Part shown: piece by piece, positions 56,208-64,000 of the stretch
Numbering within the stretch: the first letter of the stretch is position 1
How the letters are laid out: every line of letters starts with the position of its first letter
Source: Pardosa pseudoannulata
Taxonomy: Eukaryota > Arthropoda > Arachnida > Araneae > Lycosidae
Reading direction: 5' to 3'
NCBI GenBank assembly: GCA_032207245.1
Contig: CM063510.1
Location: 44,894,239-44,958,238 of the forward strand
DNA length: 64,000 nt
Notes under the pieces: model-generated
The model's input: only the letters and a program-made list of their open reading frames with translations
Told to the model about the DNA's origin: nothing
Database searches by the model: none
Program-made: the position numbers and the translations under genes

Positions 56208-56414
56208 CCCTTTGTTCTCCGTTACCGCCGTATTTGCAACATTAAAATGCTAACATTAAATCCACTGTCGCGGATACAGTGAGCCTACTCAATAATGATC
56301 ACTATACTCCATTTTCTGCGACTAAATTTTTCTTTTACATCACAGGTATGTACTTGTAACTAATATAGTGCTGGAGTTATTGGTATCCTCTATGAGTTAC
56401 TGGAGTGCAAAGGG
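56208..56414. mobile_element. piggyBac-type MITE
   Basis: 207 bp flanked by TTAA (56204-56207, 56415-56418). The ends are CCCTTTGTTCTCCG and, inverted, CCCTTTGCACTCCAG, an imperfect terminal repeat of the CCCTTTG class common in piggyBac MITEs. There is no coding capacity. Confidence 0.75.
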
Positions 56415-56418
56415 TTAA

Positions 56419-57172
56419 TTTTTAAATTATTGTAATTTATTTAATTAAATAATAATTAACACAATAGCTTTGTTTTATGAAGCCCACACATTTCCCACTT
56501 GTGCTGGTACTTTCCCGCTATTTCAACAATTATTCGAAACCGACGTCGAACGGGGCTATTTTTCTGTCTTTTTCTCCCCTCTCGTTACTTTTTCTTTCAC
56601 CTCCCCTTAGCTGGCAAAGTCCTCTGGGATCTATCTCCCCAGATTAGCGAGCGAGCACCTGTAGGAATGGAGTCGGGTTTACTCTTTCAGAACAAACACA
56701 CGACGCGATACTTCCGCTCCAGCTAGGGTGACGCCTCGCCTCTCCAAGCGCTCGACAACACATCCAAAGAGCTCTTTTTTTTCTTCCTTTTTTTTAAAAA
56801 AAAACTTTCTTGCGTCGTGATTGGGTTACTCAGCAGTACATTAAATTCTAAAAGGGGAAAATCAAGTCATGGGAACAACGCTTTATCGGGTTGGAGGAAT
56901 CTCGTATTATCTCGAGAATAATTAGTGCCGCATTAAGTGGAAAAAGGCATTCATGGTAATTGCTAATAACAATGGGATAGACGAAACTGCTGAGAAAAAT
57001 AGTTCGAACGCCAGGGAAAGGAAAATATAAAGGAATCCTTTTACTACTATAATTATATAGAAGCTATTTTAATTTCTAACCAAATACACACAAAATAAAA
57101 ATTCCGTATTTTTTACTTTGTCTTAGAGAAATTGTTTTCAACCGACGCTACGTGAAAGAAAATGGTCAATAA
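56419..57172. other. Unassigned, partly GC-richer sequence
   Basis: 56490-56760 is less AT-rich than its surroundings and contains an open frame of 75 codons without recognisable features. It could be an exon or promoter of an unknown gene or an unknown repeat; the sequence does not decide. Confidence 0.3.
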
Positions 57173-57173
57173 G

Positions 57174-57255
<82 letters not shown>
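57173..57255. repeat. (CT)n(TA)n microsatellite
   Basis: About 25 bases of CT followed by about 58 of TA. Confidence 0.95.
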
Positions 57256-57259
<4 letters not shown>

Positions 57260-57450
57260 GGCTGGTTCTGGGCTGTTAGCCGCCTGCGTACAAGGTAGTA
57301 TTTGGCCGTTCTGTGTACCTGCATGTCAGATAGTATTTCGCCGCCCCCTATCAATGCGTATACCTCGTAGACATTCCATTGGTCGCCCTCAAAATTTAGC
57401 CCCTGCTGCATGCATGCATGCACCTACTTGCCGAGGTTCTGTACATAGGT
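57256..57450. other. GC-rich island between two (TA)n arrays
   Basis: About 190 bases, much richer in GC than the surroundings, including four tandem TGCA units (near 57408-57423) and two AGTATTTNGCCG segments. No gene or known repeat was recognised. Confidence 0.5.
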
Positions 57451-58457
<1,007 letters not shown>

Positions 58458-58465
58458 GGCTAGAT

Positions 58466-58981
58466 CAGGGATGGGCAAACTACTGTCCGTGGGCTAACTC
58501 CGGCCCGCCGGAAGGCTTTATCCGACTCACGAATAGAATTTTAAGTTGCCGGTCCGAAACAAATTAAAAGAAATATATATTTATATATGATATATCATCT
58601 CATTTTCTACTTTGGTTAAATATCATGTCCCAATTTTAATATCTCTCTCCCTGAAGGTCATTGCTATGTTTGCTTCATCTTATATATGTGAACATATATT
58701 TTCAGCTATCAACCGAAGAAAGAATAATTTCAGAAATACACTGACAGATGAGCATCTAGCCTCGATCCTTAAAATTACTACATCTCACTTCGAACCTCAA
58801 TGTAAAGAACTTTTAAAAATGAGATCGGAATTTCTTTCATCTTATTAACATATTTAAATCGTAATACTGTATATATCGTAATAATATTGTTCTTAAAATT
58901 TTAGAAAAATTTATCCTGGCCCGTCAAACTTATTACTTTTTTGATTTTTGGCCCGAGTACGAAAAAGTTTACCCATCCTTG
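58466..58981 (+). mobile_element. hAT transposon remnant
   Basis: 516 bp with hAT-type ends, CAGGGATGGGCAAACT at the left and GTTTACCCATCCTTG at the right, GC-rich subterminal GGCCCG blocks, and a decayed 8-bp duplication (GGCTAGAT / GGCTAAAG, 6 of 8). It encloses the tail of a hAT transposase. Confidence 0.85.
58612..58848 (+). pseudogene. hAT transposase C-terminal dimerisation domain remnant
   Basis: An open stretch of 78 codons to TAA. SSYICEHIFSAINRRKNNFR followed by LTDEHLASILKITTS is the classic hAT C-terminal dimerisation region (xxYxCExxFSxxN...LTxExLxxxL). The BED finger and catalytic core are missing, so this is an internally deleted copy. Confidence 0.88.
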
Positions 58982-58989
58982 GGCTAAAG

Positions 58990-60040
58990 GGTTAAAATTC
59001 GGTACGTGCTTTTTTGTACGCCGTAGATCTATATTCATCCTTGAACCTGATCGGATACTGGAAAATGTCCTTTAGAATGCTTAATTGTATACATATAGGT
59101 CATGGAATTAAAGTTGGTCAATTTCGGACACACTCTGAAATGACCACCAAAATGGCCCACATCCAGCTCAAATACTTGATCCCACGTCACATGTACGTTT
59201 TGAAAAGGGCAACAGTTTCTGTTTTGGATTCCTTTTCCCGTTAAAGAATAAGCGGATTTCTCGTGTGAGTGAAAAATTTTCAATCTATTGAAGGCCTTAT
59301 CATATTTTAACCTGAACTAAAATAAATAAGTTGAAGATTTTTTGTTGTCACAGAAGAAATACGCACATTCTTGTGTTGATTTCTTGTATTACAGCACAAA
59401 GTTTTCAAACAATTTATTTTGATTTAGGTAGAGGATAAGGCCTGTAGACTTAATGGGTATGATTTTGAACTATATTGCTGCAAATGTTTGTATGTTTTGT
59501 GTCACTTGTATCTGTGATAAAACGAAAAAGTATAGGAAATAATACTCCTTATTATTCAGTATTATATTGTTTCAGTTAGGATATTGTATAGATTTTTAGT
59601 AGAAACTTTCATTAGTAAACAAATAAGATTTGGTTCAATAGGGTGTTATTGTGAATTTTTTGCTCCAGAATGGCTAATTAGATGGGTTTAATTTTTTCTA
59701 TGCATTAAAACAAATTGTCATTAGACTTATAATTAAAGGGAAATTATAAAGTGAAGTTGAATCATAAAAATTTAAAACAGCCCAGATTTATCTCTAACAA
59801 TTTACAGATTATAACGGGAGAAGAATGTACTAAACCTTTCCGGACCTTTACAAAACTCGATTTTAAGAGGTTACTATGAAGCGGATTCAACATAATTTCC
59901 GTCAAGATGACAAAATTTTTATAAGAATCTCCGTATTTAATAGGGAGCTACATGTTCTCAATTACTGGAGAAATGCAAAATCAGAATGTCACCAAAATAG
60001 CCAGTAATTTACTCCTCCGAACAAATCTTTGTCTATAATC
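58990..60040. other. Intergenic, no gene seen
   Basis: No coding or repeat signature was recognised on either strand. The overlapping open frames at about 59014-59283 have no family features. Confidence 0.5.
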
Positions 60041-60048
60041 GTTTAAGG

Positions 60049-60504
60049 CACTGGTTCTCAAAGTGGGCTATACCGCCCCCGATGGGGTGATGCTGGTAGG
60101 CAGTGAACTTGTGTCGGGCTGTAAGGGGGAGATCTAAGCATGTTTTGGCTTTCAAACTTAATATTAACAATGCCAAATAAATTTATTACATTAACCGTCT
60201 AATTTACATGATTTTTACCAGTAATTAAACAAACTTACGCGGTGGTATCAGAACCAATAATTTTCATCCCTATGTTGTGTGTGAAATTGGACCGACTTTC
60301 AGAAAAATATCGTTAATCAACAGCATTCATTTAAGTGTTTCTTGAGCGTATCTCAGTAACAAACTATTGAAGAAAACTACTTCAACATTTTGCATCGTAT
60401 AACTGAGTACTTCTCCTACCCTTTTTTTAAAAAAAGGAGGGCGGCGTTGATCACATTTCATCTCTGTTCGGGGACTGCAGTTTAAAAAAGGTTGAGAATC
60501 ACTG
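60049..60504. mobile_element. hAT-type non-autonomous element (MITE)
   Basis: 456 bp. The left end CACTGGTTCTCAAAGTGGGC and the right end GGTTGAGAATCACTG form imperfect inverted repeats. GTTTAAGG (60041-60048) and GTCTAAGG (60505-60512) are an 8-bp duplication with one mismatch. There is no coding capacity. The ends are unlike those of the hAT at 58.5 kb, so this is a different family. Confidence 0.82.
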
Positions 60505-60529
60505 GTCTAAGGAGACGCATCACCTTTAA

Positions 60530-60769
60530 CCCGTTTGCAGTCAACGTTTCTTGGACGCGACGCAGCGATTCCACTCTTATCAGCCCAGCGTAGATTCAAC
60601 GCAAAAACTCCTGTTGATACTGAGAGACCAGCTTCACGTATGCGTAATCGGAGATCGGAACGTTTATTAGAATTTTTAAATGCTAAATTTAATTACTAGA
60701 TGGGGTTAAACGGCAATGGTTTTCACAACAGTCGACTCGTATAGCATTTACGTGCTGGTCCTCAAGGGG
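60530..60769. mobile_element. Probable piggyBac-type MITE
   Basis: 240 bp between TTAA sites (60526-60529, 60770-60773). The ends are CCCGTTTGCAGTC and, inverted, CCCCTTGAGGACC, a weak terminal repeat of the same class as at 56.2 kb. The interior is relatively GC-rich. Confidence 0.55.
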
Positions 60770-60773
60770 TTAA

Positions 60774-61268
60774 GTAACTTTAAACTGAAAATATTTTTTT
60801 CATTATTTCTTTTTTTTTTTTTAAATTATTATGGTAGATAATGGGATTTTCAGTATTTGCTGTCTATTTTTCTCTGTTTCTAAAAAATAAGAACTTTTTG
60901 TATAAAGTGCAAAGTTAAGGCTTATTTACAAGATTTTAAAACTTTTCTGATACCTTGCTCGTAGACTTAGAGCAACACAAATTGAATTTCATTAATAGTT
61001 TTTGCTTTTTTGTAAACAATAATTATTAGGTGTAATTCTTCACCTATATATATTTTTAAAAAGAATCAGAAATATTACATCAGGGAATCGAATTTTCAAA
61101 AAAGCTAAAATAAAAATTCCCATTTCAATTACTATAAATACTAAAGGAAAAAAACAACAACGAAAAAGTAGGTAGCGTTTGATCGTAGGTCTAATGTATT
61201 TACTGTAAAATTTTGAAATGAATAGATACAATTTTTTTTTTATTTAGAGTGCGCGCTAGTTGAAAAAG
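60774..61268. other. Intergenic, no gene seen
   Basis: AT-rich, with no recognised feature. Confidence 0.5.
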
Positions 61269-61280
61269 CAACCTATTAGT

Positions 61281-61337
61281 TTGGTTTGGTTTGGAGCGCT
61301 ACGGTCTACTGTTTTGCACACGAGGGCTAATGAGACC
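61281..61337 (-). repeat. 5'-truncated SINE with perfect 12-bp target duplication
   Basis: Only the 3' 57 bases of the SINE family are present, including GTAGACCGTAGCGCTCC and an (AAACC)n tail on the minus strand. CAACCTATTAGT flanks it at 61269-61280 and 61338-61349. Confidence 0.92.
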
Positions 61338-61349
61338 CAACCTATTAGT

Positions 61350-61728
61350 AAAGTGCATTTAAAGTTTTTATAATTTCCATAAAATCTATGATATTAAATG
61401 TGAAGATTGTATAGTTTTACAGGTTTTAATTCAAATATTTAAATGGAGTTTCCTCTAAACGAATAAAAATGTGCAGAAATTTTAAAAGTGTAAAAATAAA
61501 AAATCGAATTTTTGATAGTTTAAAGGTGATGCGTTTCCTTAAATGCATTAAAAACTTGCTCATAACACAAACTTTTGAATGATTCTATAATTAACCATAT
61601 CCATTCTGTAATTCAGGAGACATTTAGCTTAAATTTAAAACCCCATTAACTTTTATCCCTCAGTTTTGCAATGCTGTTGATTATTCCAAAGGGTTGATCA
61701 AATTTTCAAAATTAGTGTATAATCTCTA
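61350..61728. other. Intergenic, no gene seen
   Basis: AT-rich spacer between the truncated SINE and the piggyBac copy. Confidence 0.5.
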
Positions 61729-61840
61729 TTAACACTAGATTTACGGATGTTGATCATATACCTATTTTTAATGAAGTGGGCCAATTTGACTGTTACAAGA
61801 AAACTGAAGTTTTTTGCAAATAAAATAGTTCAAAATTAAG

Positions 61841-62083
61841 TTAAATAAAATGTTTATTATCAAAAAATTCACGGAAAACATTTTTTACATACAAAATCTG
61901 TTTTGAAACACATTTTCCGCAAACATTTCTATTCCATTTAGCACAATGGTTTCTACATCTGTTCATTTTGCATGATTGTTGAACTTGACAATTCTTCAAT
62001 GCGTCAGTAGCATGAATTTCTGTCATTGGAATGGAAGTGTTCTCGACTTCTTCTCTATATTTACTTTTTAGCTCTTCAGCCAA
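61841..62083 (-). pseudogene. piggyBac transposase C-terminal remnant
   Basis: 80 codons ending at TAA. It has TDALKNCQVQQSCKMNRCRN then HCAKWNRNVCGKCVSKQ, which fits the cysteine-rich C-terminal finger of piggyBac transposases that binds the terminal repeats. No DDD catalytic core is present. Internally deleted, non-autonomous copy. Confidence 0.78.
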
Positions 62084-62319
62084 TTGGAAAATAAAATCTG
62101 TTCGTGAAATATTTACTTGAGTCGAACAATAAATTTCTTATTATGCGATTAACTGTTAAACCATTCTATGAGTCAAATTGGCTCACGACCGTGAAAATAG
62201 GTATACCACATTTGATAATGCGAAATGAAGGGGTTCTGCGGGGAAGAGGAATGAAAGATTACATATATTTTATTACTTAACTAAAAACCAACGTATGTTT
62301 TTGAAAAGTGATATTAAAG

Positions 62320-62320
<1 letters not shown>

Positions 62321-62398
<78 letters not shown>
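62321..62398. repeat. (TA)n tract inside the piggyBac element
   Basis: About 75 bases of TA, the counterpart of 55459-55563. Confidence 0.95.
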
Positions 62399-62451
62399 GT
62401 GATCAACTTTTTAATCAGTCAAATTGGCTCGGTCCGTAAATCTAGTGTTAA

Positions 62452-64000
62452 AACTTGTCTTTCAGGCGATTTCAGTGGTGTATTACAAGCATGCTTTAGA
62501 AGGCTGTAGTGATATATAGAAAACAAAAAGCTAAATTTCTTTTGAATTAGAAGATCAAAATCTTTATTGTAGGTTCCTTTGGTAAAAGTGTTTTGTGTCA
62601 TTTGAAACGTTGATTTTACGGTACAAATTTCATTGCCCAAGGAAAATTTAATTTATGATTTTTACTCAATAACATTTGCCATTTAAAAAAACTGAAAGAA
62701 ATTTCTAAAGCTGCCCATGCACTATCAATTAAACTGCGCAGTTGGACTGAGTCTGAATGACAGATCTTAATGATAGACTGAACCGAGAGTGTGTGAGGAA
62801 AAGTTTTTCTTTCAGTTTTCTCCCCAGTGTTGTCAGTTCAGGTAAGTGTGAATGGGGGAGGTTAGTTCCAAAATCCAACAAAAATATGAGTTTCTCAAAG
62901 GTTTGCTAAATAACATCCTCACTAGAAGCATTCCTTAATAAAAGCAGATCTCATATTATTTTTTTTTCTACAACTCAGATGTCTCACCAGGCTTATTAAC
63001 TTTCAATTTATCAATTAACTTTTCGTATGCAACTTTTCTTTTCATCTGGGTTGAATAAAAAGTATTTTGTATATCCTAAAGCTCAGGAAACAACGGGTAA
63101 CTTTCAATAAAGCCAAGAATATCTTTTTAGAATATCTTTAATATTCTATTTTCAAATGGCAGATATTGTTGTAAAAGAGGCTCCACTTGATCAAACCGAA
63201 CCGCTCTTCAGTTTTTGCCGAAATTTAATATAACGGGTATAGAAATATCGGCAAATTTAATGTAACATAATTTTAACATAACGTATAGTAATAACTCTTT
63301 GTGCCTTAACTCAAAACTGGAAGTTCTTTAACGTCTAATTTAGCGCCTCATCCTTTTAATTGCAAACACGATTAGCCGTCAAATTTAATTTTTATCTTAA
63401 TTATAACAACTAACTACAATCAGTCCTCTATATGACGAAAAATCTTGTTCTGACAGCTATTATCGGTACCGATCTGCAATCATGCAAAGATATAGGCGTA
63501 TTAATATGTATTTGTAACGATGCTTTTTAAAAAGATGACACTTTAATGTCCACTTTTAGAAAACAAAAATAACAATTTACTAATTGCAGAGAATAATTTT
63601 GAAAATTGACTATGTTATTCGTAGTATTTATATATAAATATTTTAAAAGTTTGAAGGCAAAATATTAATTAGTTTTGGAGTTATTAATTATTGTTTCATA
63701 ATTAGCTTAATTGAAAATGCTCCAAGTGCATCAATTTTGCATAATATATGATAAAAAAAATTTTAAGTATACCTTATAGACTTTACAAAAAAATGTAATT
63801 GTTTCCATAAATATTCCTAGAAAATATAAAGAGAAAAAAAATAATTATGATGATGATGATACCCATATTTTGCAGCATAAACAGCTATAGCGGTTAATTA
63901 AAATGCATATGCTTTAAAACTTACCCGTTTCAACTAGACTTTATTTTATAATCTCTAACGTAAATAATACTGGAATTTCAGAGACAATGATCTATTTTCA
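62452..64000. other. Intergenic, no gene seen
   Basis: AT-rich. No convincing exon, repeat family or RNA gene was recognised. A short GAT triplet tract lies near 63848. Confidence 0.5.

Larger units (their letters stand above)
61733..62447 (-). mobile_element. Short piggyBac element, uninterrupted copy
   Basis: 715 bp between TTAA sites (61729-61732, 62448-62451). The ends CACTAGATTTACGGA and TCCGTAAATCTAGTG are perfect inverted repeats. Same orientation and content as the split copy at 38.3/55.6 kb: a transposase tail on the minus strand and an internal (TA)n. It acts as the reference that proves the split copy was once continuous. Confidence 0.93.

Noticed and set aside
56499..56726. 75-codon frame in a GC-richer stretch, considered as an exon
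   Set aside because: No splice pattern, family motif or partner exon could be found; left as unassigned sequence.

Overview
The window is AT-rich, intron-bearing animal DNA. It holds one recognisable host gene in a dense field of transposable elements and (TA)n microsatellites. Nothing bacterial, no rRNA and no functional tRNA gene was found. The mix of elements (a Tc1/mariner with an N-terminal GRGRKR-type region, CsRn1-type and other Ty3/gypsy LTR elements, Helentron-like, piggyBac, hAT and pogo remnants, and a tRNA-derived SINE) suggests an arthropod, most likely an araneomorph spider. That placement is inference from general knowledge, not from a search.

Region 1-5.9 kb is intergenic, with an old SINE and a TTAA-flanked piggyBac remnant. 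Region 5.9-25.9 kb is a complete minus-strand gene of 14 exons for CFAP206, the radial-spoke-associated axonemal protein. I assembled it exon by exon: every intron is GT-AG, all reading phases agree, and it encodes 592 residues. A 14/14 match to the degenerate ciliary X-box (RFX) consensus lies about 93 bases upstream of its start codon. Its introns carry a LINE 3' fragment, a Helentron-like element, a mariner remnant, a 23-bp hairpin and several (TA)n tracts.

Region 26-38 kb holds a broken pogo transposase pierced by two SINE-like insertions, a broken Tc1/mariner, large (TA)n arrays and several SINEs with target-site duplications of 13-14 bp.

Region 38.3-55.6 kb is a nested structure. A short piggyBac element is split by a minus-strand gypsy LTR element (element 1; its outer LTRs differ by one indel and are flanked by AATG). 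Element 1 carries in its 5' leader an antisense CsRn1-type gypsy element (element 2; AATT duplications). The inner part of this nest is present twice on either side of a 100-N gap. The copies are nearly identical, but each pol has its own one-base homopolymer frameshift, and the LTR next to the gap is clearly diverged. This is either a real duplication or unmerged contigs; it is the part of the window that most needs checking.

Region 55.6-64 kb has two hAT elements with 8-bp duplications, two piggyBac-type MITEs, a truncated SINE with a perfect 12-bp duplication, and a second copy of the short piggyBac element. Almost every other open reading frame in the window is microsatellite or antisense noise.
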